23,955 nucleotides of DNA from a virus: positions 1 to 23,955 of the IMG/VR virus record IMGVR_UViG_3300042465_003266; one strand, 5' to 3'. This document shows, in pieces, positions 1 through 8,214 of this stretch. Every line of letters starts with the position of its first letter. Positions within the stretch are counted from its first letter, which is position 1. The position numbers and the translations under genes are program-made. The notes beneath the pieces are model-generated. The model searched no databases. It was given only the letters and a program-made list of their open reading frames with translations, and had not been told where the DNA came from.

Positions 1-2
1 CG

Positions 3-341
3 CAGGTCTACGTTGATACTGATGGTATCTACAACTTCCAGACCTCAATCCAGCTAGACTCTAGCGTGGCCACTGCGCAGAACTTCTATCTGTGGTTCCG
101 GCTCAACGGCGTGGATGTTACCAACTCGACCAGCCAGTTGAGGGTGCAGGGTAACAACGCAGAGGTGTTTGTGGCCCTCAATTATTTCTTTAGCCTAAAG
201 GCTGGCGATTACGTCGAACTGATGTACTCGGTCAGCAATCTGGGCGTCGTCCTGTTGGCATCTGGCGCAGTAGCGCCGCATCCCGGCATAGCATCTATAA
301 TTCTGACAGTTGCCAACAACATAGGGGGCATTGACTCATGA
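3..341 (+). CDS. Small virion-associated protein, C1q/jelly-roll-like (5' end cut)
   Basis: The reading frame is open from the left edge of the window, so the true start lies outside; the GTG at 66 is probably internal because coding-like sequence (VYVDTDGIYNFQTSIQLD) continues upstream of it. The visible 112 residues look like a beta-rich trimeric jelly-roll domain: a G-x-Y-x-F/Q strand, a W-x-R-x-N-G-V-D-V strand, then LKAGDYVELMYS near the C-terminus. Similar domains are known in phage capsid decoration proteins and fibre tips. Its last codon overlaps the next gene as ATGA (338-341), so the two are probably translationally coupled. Position just before the P22 gp14/gp7/gp20/gp16 block fits a head or tail accessory protein. 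No catalytic residues are evident. The exact role is inference; that it is a phage structural protein is fairly likely. Confidence 0.6.
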   Translation, partial: QVYVDTDGIYNFQTSIQLDSSVATAQNFYLWFRLNGVDVTNSTSQLRVQGNNAEVFVALNYFFSLKAGDYVELMYSVSNLGVVLLASGAVAPHPGIASIILTVANNIGGIDS

Positions 342-670
342 CCGTGACCGTACAAGCGCTTATCTCAAAACAGCTTGAGGCAGTCCAGACCACTCAATAC
401 ACGTCTACGAATGCGCGGACGATCATTGATAAATTCACGATCACTAACACCGATACGGTCAACCGGACGGTGTCTATCAACCTTGTGACCTCTGGCGGTA
501 CTGCCAGTTCGGCCAACCTGATCATCGACACAAAGACCATTGTGCCTGATGAGACTTACCTTTGCCCTGAGCTGATCGGGCAGGTATTGAACCCTGGCGA
601 CTTCATTTCGACCATCGCCAGTTCGGCAACGGTACTGACGGCGCGGTGTAGCGGTCGGATCGTAACCTGA
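338..670 (+). CDS. Small conserved phage structural protein
   Basis: A 110-residue beta-rich protein beginning with an ATG that overlaps the TGA of the preceding gene (ATGA). It has a pattern seen in small podovirus structural proteins: TIIDKFTITNTD near residue 28, a strand with VSINLVTSGGTA, then ETYLCPELIGQVLNPGDF and a final strand ending in CSGRIVT. The layout (a hydrophobic ligand-free beta sandwich with IxPxE..xCPExxGxxLxPGDFIST) suggests a decoration, head-tail joining or fibre-associated protein, but I cannot assign the structural position. There is no signal peptide, membrane segment or enzymatic motif. It forms a pair with the upstream jelly-roll gene and precedes the gp14-like gene. 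Function is inferred from context. Confidence 0.6.
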   Translation: MTVTVQALISKQLEAVQTTQYTSTNARTIIDKFTITNTDTVNRTVSINLVTSGGTASSANLIIDTKTIVPDETYLCPELIGQVLNPGDFISTIASSATVLTARCSGRIVT

Positions 671-754
671 CAAAACGGGTGATGTGTGCAACACTGTATC
701 AAGCTGAGTACACCGAGCCGCCAGCACCTCACCCGTCTACCGGAGACTGTCGCC

Positions 755-1219
755 GTGAGCGTGACCGAAGGTGCTACTACTGAGCAGCTTGTCGAGGTCT
801 ATTCTGACCCATTCATCGGCCGTATTGCGCACGACCATCGCCGTCACTATCCGGTATTCAGCCCTGCGGCCACCTATGTAAGCGCATGGGTCAATGGTGT
901 TTTCTCCGGTGTCTTTCTGGCCATACAGCAATCCGATATCGAACTAGACGTGCATGTGCTGCTCAAGCGCAGCGCCACTAGATACTCGCGCAAGCTGGGG
1001 GCGGCCTTTCTTGCGTGGTGCTTCTCAAAGCCTGGCATCCTCAGACTGACCGGGTACATTCCCGACTGGATACCTGCGGCCCGCAATCATTGCGAGAAGA
1101 TGGGTTTCAAATACGAAGGCATGAGACGACACGCTCATGTTAAAGACGGTAAACCGCGAGGGGTCTGGATTATGGGCCTACTACGCGACGAATGGGAGGC
1201 TCATTCATGGGCGCAATAG
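755..1219 (+). CDS. P22 gp14-like head-completion protein, GNAT fold (DUF2824-like)
   Basis: The protein has the layout of the GNAT-like DUF2824 family that includes P22 gp14, a head-assembly protein: a central strand with YVSAWVNGVFSGVFLA, a helix with AAFLAWCFSKPGI, and the end RNHCEKMGFKYEGMRRHA, which resembles the C-terminal half of an acetyltransferase. Acetyl-CoA binding is not assured, because the classical Q/R-x-x-G-x-G/A loop is not clear. Start choice: GTG at 755 has GGAG at 742-745 (9-nt spacer) and gives 154 residues. An in-frame GTG at 686 would give 177 residues and a tighter gap to the upstream gene, but its extra 23 residues look non-native. Position directly before the gp7-like gene matches P22 order (14-7-20-16). 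Confidence 0.7.
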   Translation: MSVTEGATTEQLVEVYSDPFIGRIAHDHRRHYPVFSPAATYVSAWVNGVFSGVFLAIQQSDIELDVHVLLKRSATRYSRKLGAAFLAWCFSKPGILRLTGYIPDWIPAARNHCEKMGFKYEGMRRHAHVKDGKPRGVWIMGLLRDEWEAHSWAQ

Positions 1220-1956
1220 GCGACGCATTTAGTGGCGTTGGAAACTTTATCGGTGACACCATTGGTGGGATCACTGGCGCAGCACAAGCCGGTGAAGCGG
1301 CTGAGAAGGCCGGGCAGGTACAAGCTGCCGCTGCTCAACAGGGTATAGAGGAACAGCGTCGCCAGTTTGACCGCATGATGGAGGTGTTGGAGCCTTTCCG
1401 CACGCAAGGGGTCACAGCGCTTGGCGGCCTACAACCATACGCGCAAGCAGGCCTACCAGCCCTTGAGGCACAGCAGGCTCTTGCCGGCCTGAGAGGACCG
1501 GAGGCGCAACGCGCTGCTATCTCACAGATTGAGTCTAGCCCTGAGTTTCAGGCACAGGTAGAGCAGGGCGAGCGTGCCTTGTTGCAACGTGCTGCGGCCA
1601 CTGGTGGCCTTCGAGGCGGCAACGTGCAGGAGGCCTTGGCCCAGTTCAGACCTGCCATGCTCTCTGATCTGATCAACCAGCAGTACTCACGCCTTGGCGG
1701 TTTCACACAGTTGGGGTCGCAGACCGGAACTAACATCGCTCAGATTGGCCAATCTTCTGCGGCTGGACAGGCGACTGGAGCGCTTCGCACTGGAGAGGCT
1801 ATTGCTGGCCTGCTTGGCGAGAAAGGCGCGGCACGCGCTGGCGGTATTCTCGGCCAGGGCGGCGTGGTTGGCCAGACGTTTGGAGACATTCTGTCTCTTG
1901 CCACTGCTGCATCGAAAGCATATCAGCGAATGAATACTGGCGGCCTTTCTGGCTGA
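1207..1956 (+). CDS. P22 gp7-like DNA ejection protein
   Basis: This is a 249-residue Ala/Gly/Gln-rich protein. The N-terminus (about residues 1-35) is glycine-rich and amphipathic with repeated G-x-x-x-G spacing (FSGVGNFIGDTIGGITGAA). Then come a helix with many E/Q/R residues (about 35-65) and an ERALLQRAAATGGLRGGN segment that is typical of gp7-type ejection (DNA transfer) proteins. In P22, gp7 leaves the capsid with gp16 and gp20 and helps DNA cross the cell envelope. The start at 1207 is preferred to the in-frame ATG at 1192 because GGGAGG (1194-1199) lies 7 nt upstream of 1207. The length is close to that of P22 gp7. It overlaps the end of the gp14-like gene by 13 nt and is followed 15 nt later by the gp20-like gene. 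Confidence 0.75.
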   Translation: MGAIGDAFSGVGNFIGDTIGGITGAAQAGEAAEKAGQVQAAAAQQGIEEQRRQFDRMMEVLEPFRTQGVTALGGLQPYAQAGLPALEAQQALAGLRGPEAQRAAISQIESSPEFQAQVEQGERALLQRAAATGGLRGGNVQEALAQFRPAMLSDLINQQYSRLGGFTQLGSQTGTNIAQIGQSSAAGQATGALRTGEAIAGLLGEKGAARAGGILGQGGVVGQTFGDILSLATAASKAYQRMNTGGLSG

Positions 1957-1971
1957 TAGGAGATAGATACC

Positions 1972-3234
1972 ATGCCAGCACCGTATAACTACATGGCCAT
2001 GATTCCACGGCCAAACCTTGCACAAAGCGTACAAGCTGGCGCCGCCCTCGGCGAAGCCATCGGCGGGGCTGTCCAAGCCGGACGCCAGCGCGAGCAGGAA
2101 GAGATGTTTCAGACCGACCTGCAATCCGCGCTCAAGAACCCAACCTTCGGATCATTCCGCGATCTGATGGCAAAATACCCAACGCAAGCCGAGAACATCG
2201 CCAAGCTAAACCAGACGATGAGCGATGAGGAGAAAAGGTCAAGCTACGACGCTGGTATTGACGTTTATACGGCGATGGAGAGCGGAGACAACACGACAGC
2301 AATCCGACTGATGGATGAGCAGATTGCTGCCAGAAAGAATGCAGGCCTTGACGTTGGCCGGCTTGAAAACATCAGGAACCAAATGCAAGCCAACCCAAAC
2401 GCTGCAAAAGCTGGCATCGGTCTGTGGCTTGCTGGCACTGACCCTAAGCGCTGGGGAGACACTGCCACTGCTTTTGAGATTCGTGCAAAGTCGAAGGCAG
2501 AGCGCGAGAAAGAAGAGATAAGCGTAAAGAAACTAGGCGAAGAAATCGGCCTTACCCGCGCACAAGTCAAACAGGCAGAAGCTGCTGCGGCAGCCTCGCG
2601 TGCAGCAGAGAAAAAGTCAGGCGCAGAAGCTGAAAAGGCAAAGGCAGAAGCCGAAAGGATCGCTCTTGGGATCATCTCAGAAGAGGAACGGCCAGAAGCC
2701 GAGGCGAGGTTACGCAAAGAGTACATAGACAACACCAAAGACTTTTCGTCTATCCGTGATGCCTATGGGAAAATTGTGTCTGTTTCTGATCCTAAAACGC
2801 CAGACGAGGAAGGGCCTTCGGATCTAGCCTTGATCTTTAGCTACATGAAGATGCTTGATCCTGGCTCCGTGGTTCGTGAAGGAGAGTTTGCTACAGCTCA
2901 GAACGCCGCCGGTGTTCCTGACAGAATCAGGAATCAATTTAACAATTTGCAGACTGGCGGCCGATTAAATCCAGAGCAAAGAAAGTCATTCAGGCGTCAA
3001 GCAGAAAAACTCTACGACGTTTCAGCCAAGCGCGAGCAGGAAGTCAGGACTGGTCTGTCTCGCATTGGGAAAGGGTATGGTTTGAACCTTGAAAATGTTT
3101 TCTATTCGCCTGGTGGCGTAGAAAAGCCAATGCCTCCAGCAGAACGTGCGGCACAGCCAACAAACCCGACGGTCAATGTTCCAGCTGGAAGCCCTCTCAG
3201 CAATGCAATGGACATATACGGCGGTAGAAAATAA
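1972..3234 (+). CDS. P22 gp20-like DNA ejection protein
   Basis: A 420-residue largely helical protein with a strong SD (AGGAG at 1958-1962). The N-terminus has GAALGEAIGGAVQAGRQREQEEMF, an amphipathic glycine-rich helix. Residues of roughly 160-245 are a long charged Ala/Glu/Lys coiled coil. The C-terminal third contains a globular segment (LALIFSYMKMLDPGSVVREGEFA) that recurs in ejection or internal virion proteins of podoviruses. By order between gp7-like and gp16-like genes and by length it corresponds to P22 gp20, one of three proteins delivered into the host with the DNA. Its stop overlaps the next start as TAATG (3232-3236). The call rests on synteny and composition; sequence families here diverge quickly. 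Confidence 0.72.
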   Translation: MPAPYNYMAMIPRPNLAQSVQAGAALGEAIGGAVQAGRQREQEEMFQTDLQSALKNPTFGSFRDLMAKYPTQAENIAKLNQTMSDEEKRSSYDAGIDVYTAMESGDNTTAIRLMDEQIAARKNAGLDVGRLENIRNQMQANPNAAKAGIGLWLAGTDPKRWGDTATAFEIRAKSKAEREKEEISVKKLGEEIGLTRAQVKQAEAAAAASRAAEKKSGAEAEKAKAEAERIALGIISEEERPEAEARLRKEYIDNTKDFSSIRDAYGKIVSVSDPKTPDEEGPSDLALIFSYMKMLDPGSVVREGEFATAQNAAGVPDRIRNQFNNLQTGGRLNPEQRKSFRRQAEKLYDVSAKREQEVRTGLSRIGKGYGLNLENVFYSPGGVEKPMPPAERAAQPTNPTVNVPAGSPLSNAMDIYGGRK

Positions 3235-5234
3235 TGGCGCAATATTCGTTGCAGGAAATAATGTCTGCCCGCGATGCTGCCAGTGCCGCCGGCGACACAG
3301 AAAGCGTACAGGTGCTGTCGGCTGAGATTGACAGACTCCGCGGCCAGATCACCAGCAGCGTGCAGTCGCCTGACACCACAGCAGCAGGCGTGGTTGGGGC
3401 TGTCACCCGCGGGGCCGCTCCTGTCGCCACTGGTGCCGCTCTGGGCGCTTTGGCTGGCGCTCCTGTTGGTGGTATAGGGGCAGTGCCAGGCGCAGCCACA
3501 GGCGCAGCCATCGGCGGCCTAAGTACGCTTGTGGGCGATCCTGTCATCAATGCCGTGAACACTGCTTTCGGCACAAACTACTCTACGCCGACTGAGGCGA
3601 TGGAGTACATGCTGACCCGGATCGGTGTTCCAGAGGCCAGAAGCGAGGCCGAGAAAATCATTCAGACGGCCGTGGCTGGTGGCGCTGGCGCTGGCGGCAT
3701 GGCTGGCCTTGGCAGATCCATGCAGGCCCTTGGCACCACGCCACAGGCGCAGGCTGTCGGCCAGACGTTGGCCGCTCAACCTGTCCAGCAGATTGCTGGC
3801 GGTGCGGCTGGTGCTGCCACTGGTGAACTGGCTGGTGAGGCTGCTCAGGCGATGGGTGCAGGCCCAGTTGTCCAGACGGCTGCTGAGCTGGTGGGTAGTG
3901 TGGCTGGAGGTGCGGCAGGTGCCAGAGCCGCAGGACTTCGGGCGCGTGAGACTGCCATCCAGTTGCCCTCTGACATTGCCGAGGCTCAACGCCGTGGCAT
4001 TCGCGTTCTGACAACTGACGTTGTGCCGCCCAGGACGTTCATGTCCAAGTGGGTGCAGACCGTTGGCGAGCGCATCCCGTTTGTTGGTACCAGCGGGCAA
4101 CGACTGGCGCAGCAGGAAGAGCGGATAAGCGCCGTAAAGGATGTGCTGCGCGACTATGGCGTCACTGACATATCGCCAAACGTGCTTGCCTCTCAAACGG
4201 ACGATATATTTAAGGAATTGGCCTCGAAGCGTGCCGCAGACCTTGATAGATATGTATCTGCGAAAAAAGACGTTATTGAGCGCCTTGATACGATGGGAAC
4301 AGTGCCGGTAGACCGCACTGTGGCAAAGATTGACGATGAAATCGCAAAGCTCACTGCGCTTAAATCGGTCCAGTACAAACCAGCGATTGACATACTGGAG
4401 GACTGGAAGGCGTCTATTCAGGGTCAGGGGCTAAAGAACATCGAGGAGCTGCGGAAGGGCATCGGTAGCGCGTTCTCTGACCCTGGCCTTGCTGGCATAA
4501 AAACCACAGGCGAAGCCGCTCTCAACCGCATCTATGCACCTTTGCGGCAGGATATGGCGGACTTCATCAAGGCAAACGGAGAGCGTCGCGACTTCGACAA
4601 GTGGTCAGTCGCAAACAAGCGGCTTGAAAATATGTCTGGCGAACTCGAATCTTCAGCCCTCAAAACTGCGCTCGACAAAGGGGATATTACTCCAGAAGTG
4701 GTCGATAAAATGCTGTTCAGCCAGAAGCCCAGCGAGATCCGGCTACTGTACCGCAACCTGACGCCAGACGGCCGCGCACTGGTCAGAACCAGAATCATGT
4801 CGAAAGTGGCTGAGAGGTCTGGCGGGCTGGATGAGATCAGCCCACAGAAGTACCTAAGCGCAGTCCAAAAGTACGGTAACTCGGTCGGGGTGTTCTTTAA
4901 GGATGACGACCTTAAAAACATCGAAGGTCTGTCGCGTGCGCTACAATTCACCAGAAGGGCGCAAGAGGCAGCCGTGGCCCCGCCGACTGGTGTGCAGGCT
5001 GTCCCGATCTTGGGCGCTGACTTATTGATGCAGACCTTTGGCAACTTCATGGGCGCGACAGCAGCCGCGACGACGGCCGGTCTAGCGGCTAGACTGTATG
5101 AGTCGAAGCCTGTCCGCAATGCGTTTGCCAAGGTAGCGCAGACGGTGGAAGGAACGCCAGAAGAGGCGGCAGCGATTAAACGTGCGATGGCAGCACTGCA
5201 ACAGCAGGCCACGCAACAGCAGGAGAAAGAATAA
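3234..5234 (+). CDS. P22 gp16-like DNA ejection protein
   Basis: A 666-residue protein, near P22 gp16 in size, coupled to its upstream neighbour by TAATG. Residues about 45-100 and 140-225 are extremely rich in Ala, Gly and Val, with several stretches able to insert in a membrane. The central and C-terminal parts (about 240-600) are charged and helical, with repeated D/E/K heptads. In P22, gp16 acts from the virion during DNA entry and can associate with membranes, which fits these hydrophobic tracts. No lysozyme or transglycosylase signature was visible. The stop overlaps the tailspike start, again as TAATG, and the SD of the tailspike gene (AGGAGA, 5221-5226) lies in its last codons. Confidence 0.72.
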   Translation: MAQYSLQEIMSARDAASAAGDTESVQVLSAEIDRLRGQITSSVQSPDTTAAGVVGAVTRGAAPVATGAALGALAGAPVGGIGAVPGAATGAAIGGLSTLVGDPVINAVNTAFGTNYSTPTEAMEYMLTRIGVPEARSEAEKIIQTAVAGGAGAGGMAGLGRSMQALGTTPQAQAVGQTLAAQPVQQIAGGAAGAATGELAGEAAQAMGAGPVVQTAAELVGSVAGGAAGARAAGLRARETAIQLPSDIAEAQRRGIRVLTTDVVPPRTFMSKWVQTVGERIPFVGTSGQRLAQQEERISAVKDVLRDYGVTDISPNVLASQTDDIFKELASKRAADLDRYVSAKKDVIERLDTMGTVPVDRTVAKIDDEIAKLTALKSVQYKPAIDILEDWKASIQGQGLKNIEELRKGIGSAFSDPGLAGIKTTGEAALNRIYAPLRQDMADFIKANGERRDFDKWSVANKRLENMSGELESSALKTALDKGDITPEVVDKMLFSQKPSEIRLLYRNLTPDGRALVRTRIMSKVAERSGGLDEISPQKYLSAVQKYGNSVGVFFKDDDLKNIEGLSRALQFTRRAQEAAVAPPTGVQAVPILGADLLMQTFGNFMGATAAATTAGLAARLYESKPVRNAFAKVAQTVEGTPEEAAAIKRAMAALQQQATQQQEKE

Positions 5235-7141
5235 TGTCCGCACTTTCGATCAACCCGCCGTACCCGGTCTTTACCGACACGGAAGGCCAGCCGCTGGAAG
5301 ATGGGTATATCTGGATTGGGACGGCGAACCTTAACCCGCTGACCAGCCCCATCGTGGTCTATTGGGATGCGGCACTGACGCTCCCAGCCGGCCAGCCTAT
5401 CCGGACAGTGAATGGCTATCCTTCTCGGGCCGGCACGCCTGCGCGGTTGTACGCTGGTTCGGACTACTCGATCCAAGTGCAGAACAAGAACGGGTCGGTG
5501 CTGTATAGTGCGCCAGAGCCGACTGACCTTCTTTCGTCTAGTCTTGTGACGTTTATACAGGCTGGCACTGGCGCAGTTCAACGCACAGCGCAGAGCAAGA
5601 TGCGTGATTTTGTAAGCGTCAAAGATTTTGGAGCTGATGCAACTGGTGCTTTAGATTCTACAACTGCGATTTTGAACGCAATCATATCGTTGCGAGCCAA
5701 TCCAGTCACAATTTTAGACACCATAGGTGGGAATCTGATAACGGTATATTCATCTGGAACGGTTTATTTCCCACCAGGCGTTTACAAAGTCGCTCCTGAT
5801 CAGCTCAAAATTTATCAAGACTTGGGCCTTATCCTTAAAGGCTCAGGAAGCCGAAGAACAAATAATGCCGTTAAAGGGTCAACTACTCTTTTGATATCTG
5901 GCACATCGTCTGGTTTTGGCATTCAAGCCTACAGAAACGGCGGGCGTGGGTTGACCATAGAAGATATGGACGTGTGCTACGAAACGTCTGCGTTCACTGG
6001 ATCAGTTATCGACGTGCTGGATTGTCCAGGGGTTACATTAAATCGCGTCTATCTCGGGACATATGGCATAACTGGGCCTACCAGATTGACGACCGCAATT
6101 GCTTGCCTTCGTTCGACTTATGACGAGTTCATTACGCTGAATAACTGCGTTTTGAGTGGGGCGCAGAGGGGCTGGTGGTCTGACGATACGCGGACAGAAC
6201 TTGGCAATACTTTCGGCGGGAGCATTACGCATTTTAATGACTGCGTGTTTTATGACTTCTCCGAAAACATGGTCTATCACGGAGGAAGCCGCACAAGGGA
6301 AACGGTAAATTTCACGAATACTACTTTCAATCCGATTGCAGTTTCGCCTTCTAGTTCCGGCATCAACATGGATAACGTGGACGGCCTTAACATTCTTGGA
6401 TGCAACTTTGCTCCGTCCACAACCGAATACCCTGCGTCGCAATGGCTGCGCGCCACAAATGCAACAGCAGTTATTAATGGGAACATTTTTGGTGACTTGG
6501 CAGTTTCTGCCTTGTTGTCAGGGCAGATTAGCCTGAATGGAAATAAGTTCGCAGGCACTGCCGGCCCGACGATGAAGTCCGGCGTCATCAGCGGCGCAAA
6601 CAATGAGTTCCAGACAGGAACCGGCCCACTGATCAGTCCAGACAACTCAATTGTTGTTAATCTTGGCCCCGATCTTTTCAAGCCTGCGATAACTTATTCA
6701 TACGATATACCATCAGACTCCGCGTTTTTAGCTGGTCGCATTCATTACGACTCCGCAAGCGATGGATCTATCAATAAATTTAGGAACACGTCTGTTAGAG
6801 TGACGATCCGAAACGTTGATGAAAAGATTTTTGCTGTTTCTTCAACTCCATATGTACTGTCATCATTAGATACTGGCAGATGCATTCTTGCTTCCGGAGC
6901 AGGAAATCAAGCATTTGTTTTGCCTGCTCCTGTTCCTGGCACGCGCCTTTCTGTTTCTAAAATATCGTCCGTAAACTTAACGCTTACTTGCGCTGGCGGC
7001 ACCAACTATTACGGGCAAGGGAATTCTTATGACACGATAGCCACGCTGACAGGTGCAAATATGGGATCAATTGATCTTGAAGCATATGGTACTGTCGGAT
7101 GGATCGTAAGAACTGTGCAAGGAAATTGGGTATTCACATAA
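5234..7141 (+). CDS. Tailspike protein with P22-type head-binding domain and pectate-lyase-like beta-helix
   Basis: Residues 1 to about 110 match the P22 tailspike head-binding domain in pattern: NPPYPVFTDTEGQPLEDGYI at the start, then VYWD, RTVNGYPSRAGTPARLY and YSIQVQNKNG. Residues 126-138 (FVSVKDFGADATG) are the classic entry into a right-handed beta-helix of the pectate lyase superfamily, and the body (about 140-470) has the repeated short strands and N/G turns of such a helix. The C-terminal about 130 residues form a separate beta-rich domain. Tailspikes bind and usually cleave surface polysaccharide. Catalytic residues cannot be assigned by eye and the glycan is unknown. Base composition drops sharply at about codon 119, just before the beta-helix, so the specificity part appears to have been exchanged. 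Confidence 0.9.
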   Translation: MSALSINPPYPVFTDTEGQPLEDGYIWIGTANLNPLTSPIVVYWDAALTLPAGQPIRTVNGYPSRAGTPARLYAGSDYSIQVQNKNGSVLYSAPEPTDLLSSSLVTFIQAGTGAVQRTAQSKMRDFVSVKDFGADATGALDSTTAILNAIISLRANPVTILDTIGGNLITVYSSGTVYFPPGVYKVAPDQLKIYQDLGLILKGSGSRRTNNAVKGSTTLLISGTSSGFGIQAYRNGGRGLTIEDMDVCYETSAFTGSVIDVLDCPGVTLNRVYLGTYGITGPTRLTTAIACLRSTYDEFITLNNCVLSGAQRGWWSDDTRTELGNTFGGSITHFNDCVFYDFSENMVYHGGSRTRETVNFTNTTFNPIAVSPSSSGINMDNVDGLNILGCNFAPSTTEYPASQWLRATNATAVINGNIFGDLAVSALLSGQISLNGNKFAGTAGPTMKSGVISGANNEFQTGTGPLISPDNSIVVNLGPDLFKPAITYSYDIPSDSAFLAGRIHYDSASDGSINKFRNTSVRVTIRNVDEKIFAVSSTPYVLSSLDTGRCILASGAGNQAFVLPAPVPGTRLSVSKISSVNLTLTCAGGTNYYGQGNSYDTIATLTGANMGSIDLEAYGTVGWIVRTVQGNWVFT

Positions 7142-7151
7142 GGTATTGGCC

Positions 7152-7517
7152 ATGTTAAAGACTGTTTCAAATCAAATTCAACAATCGACCTATACACCAA
7201 CTTGGGGCGGTGGCACTGTTACTGTTAATTCTGCGTACTTTTCAAGGTCTGGAAATTTGATAACTGTTTTTTTTGATGTTCTTTTTGGAGCGTCAGCAAG
7301 CGTTGCAGATTCAGACCTTTCGCTCCCGACAGCAGGGGCTGTGACTTGGGGAACAGGTCAAGTAAATTACACAGACATTGGCGCAACACTGGTTATAAAC
7401 ATAGACCCAACTGCTGACAAAATACTGTTTAGATCAGCTATAAATGGCGGGAATCTCACCAGATTGGCAATGTCGGGTGTACGTGTCATTGCATCGGCAT
7501 CATATTTATCAGAATAG
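7152..7517 (+). CDS. Small tail-appendage / fibre-tip-like protein
   Basis: A 121-residue beta-rich protein starting at ATG 7152, with AAGG at 7140-7143; a TTG two codons upstream is less likely. The pattern YTPTWGGGTVTVNSAYFSRS followed by GNLITVFFDVLFG resembles a C-terminal domain found in many phage tail fibres and minor tail proteins, where a strand with Y-x-R-x-G-x-x-V/I-x-V-x-F/V recurs. It follows the tailspike by 10 nt and shares its low GC content (one sampled 60-nt line, 7261-7320, is 38% G+C against 65-70% in lines outside the module). It may therefore have moved together with the tailspike as part of one receptor-binding module. A role as accessory spike, chaperone or glycan-binding protein is inference. 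Confidence 0.6.
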   Translation: MLKTVSNQIQQSTYTPTWGGGTVTVNSAYFSRSGNLITVFFDVLFGASASVADSDLSLPTAGAVTWGTGQVNYTDIGATLVINIDPTADKILFRSAINGGNLTRLAMSGVRVIASASYLSE

Positions 7518-7527
7518 AGGAAAACAA

Positions 7528-7884
7528 ATGGCTACGAACTCACAAATCCCATTCATCCCACAAGGCGAAACCTACGTCATCCCTGCGGCTGCGGCTGCTC
7601 CGGCTGGCGTGCAGGTGCCGGTCTATCCCAAGTACGGCTACGACCCGAAAGGCCAGTACCGCATCGTCAACGCCAGTGCCAACCTCGTGCATCTGGCATG
7701 GGGCAACTCAGCCTCAGAAGCCCAGACCAAGGCGGTAGCGGCTGTGGCTGGCAACCCGTCCGAGACGGTTGTGCTGGTCGCTGGCGCGGTTGAGATCCTG
7801 CGCTTCCCGGTCGATGCCTTCTTCTCTGGCATCGCTCCTGCTGGCGCGTCCACGGTTTACATGGTTCAAGGCGAGGGTATCTGA
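7528..7884 (+). CDS. Small conserved phage structural protein
   Basis: ATG at 7528 follows AGAGG (7516-7520) by 7 nt and gives 118 residues; longer in-frame starts would run into the previous gene. The sequence has a compact beta-sandwich pattern: Ala/Pro-rich N-terminus, YRIVNASANLVHLAWG in the middle, then VEILRFPVDAFFSGIAPAG and a C-terminal VYMVQGEG. This pattern is familiar from small structural proteins of podoviruses and siphoviruses encoded near tail fibre or lysis genes, but I do not know its exact place in the virion. Base composition returns here to the high GC of the late operon, marking the right boundary of the AT-richer tailspike module. Confidence 0.6.
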   Translation: MATNSQIPFIPQGETYVIPAAAAAPAGVQVPVYPKYGYDPKGQYRIVNASANLVHLAWGNSASEAQTKAVAAVAGNPSETVVLVAGAVEILRFPVDAFFSGIAPAGASTVYMVQGEGI

Positions 7885-7885
7885 C

Positions 7886-8095
7886 ATGAAGAACGGCAAA
7901 ATGAAAAACGGCAAAGGCCCGTCAATCATGATCGCAGTGGCTATCCCATCGCGCCAGGCTAAGACCAAGGTCGAAGAGCGCAAGAAGAAGATGGAAGAGG
8001 CTGCCGAGATGAAGAAGGAAAAAATGGAAACGAAAGCGTATGAGGCCATGATTAAAGTGGCCAAGGGCGCGAAGTCAAAGAAGAAGGGGAAGTGA
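7886..8095 (+). CDS. Lys-rich small basic protein, unknown function
   Basis: 69 residues from ATG 7886, with GAGGG (7873-7877) 8 nt upstream and one base after the previous TGA. The N-terminus carries a short direct repeat (MKNGKMKNGKG). The middle to C-terminal part (about residues 25-69) is one long K/E/M-rich helix predicted to be coiled coil, ending in a KKKGK tail. Predicted charge is strongly positive. No family was recognised. A nucleic-acid or scaffold-binding role is possible, but the sequence does not show one. The next gene, also tiny and Lys-rich, starts one base after its stop, so the two are probably translated together. Confidence 0.55.
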   Translation: MKNGKMKNGKGPSIMIAVAIPSRQAKTKVEERKKKMEEAAEMKKEKMETKAYEAMIKVAKGAKSKKKGK

Positions 8096-8096
8096 C

Positions 8097-8204
8097 ATGG
8101 CAGCCAAGCCTAAAGCCAAGCCGTTCAAGCCATGCGCTGCTTGCCCTAGCCCTGCGAAGTGTAAGGCTGCCGGCCAGTGCCTGCTGAAAGCCAAGAAGAA
8201 GTAA
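8097..8204 (+). CDS. 35-residue Cys/Lys-rich miniprotein
   Basis: A very short gene: ATG 8097, TAA 8202-8204, with a GGGGAA purine tract just upstream and only one base between the previous TGA and the ATG. The product has ten lysines and four cysteines spaced C-x2-C-x5-C-x5-C (residues 13, 16, 22 and 28), inside AACPSPAKCKAAGQCLLK. Four regularly spaced cysteines in 35 residues suggest a metal-binding knuckle. Tight packing between two other genes and the lack of any other use for this stretch support it as a gene. The function is unknown; a redox-sensitive or zinc-bound DNA/RNA-binding peptide are possibilities only. Confidence 0.5.
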   Translation: MAAKPKAKPFKPCAACPSPAKCKAAGQCLLKAKKK

Positions 8205-8214
8205 GGGCCTCGCC

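Noticed and set aside
3519-4196. 225-codon minus-strand frame under the gp16-like gene
   Set aside because: Composition (Ser, His, Arg) is that of the complement of the Ala/Gly-rich ejection protein; no start signal.
4532-5581. 349-codon open frame on the minus strand
   Set aside because: It lies antisense to the gp16-like gene and the tailspike start, has no SD or family pattern, and is rich in Ser/Arg/Cys as expected of a shadow of GC-rich coding sequence.
5234-7141. Diversity-generating retroelement target in the tailspike
   Set aside because: No reverse transcriptase or template/variable repeat pair was seen in the window; diversity appears to come from module exchange.
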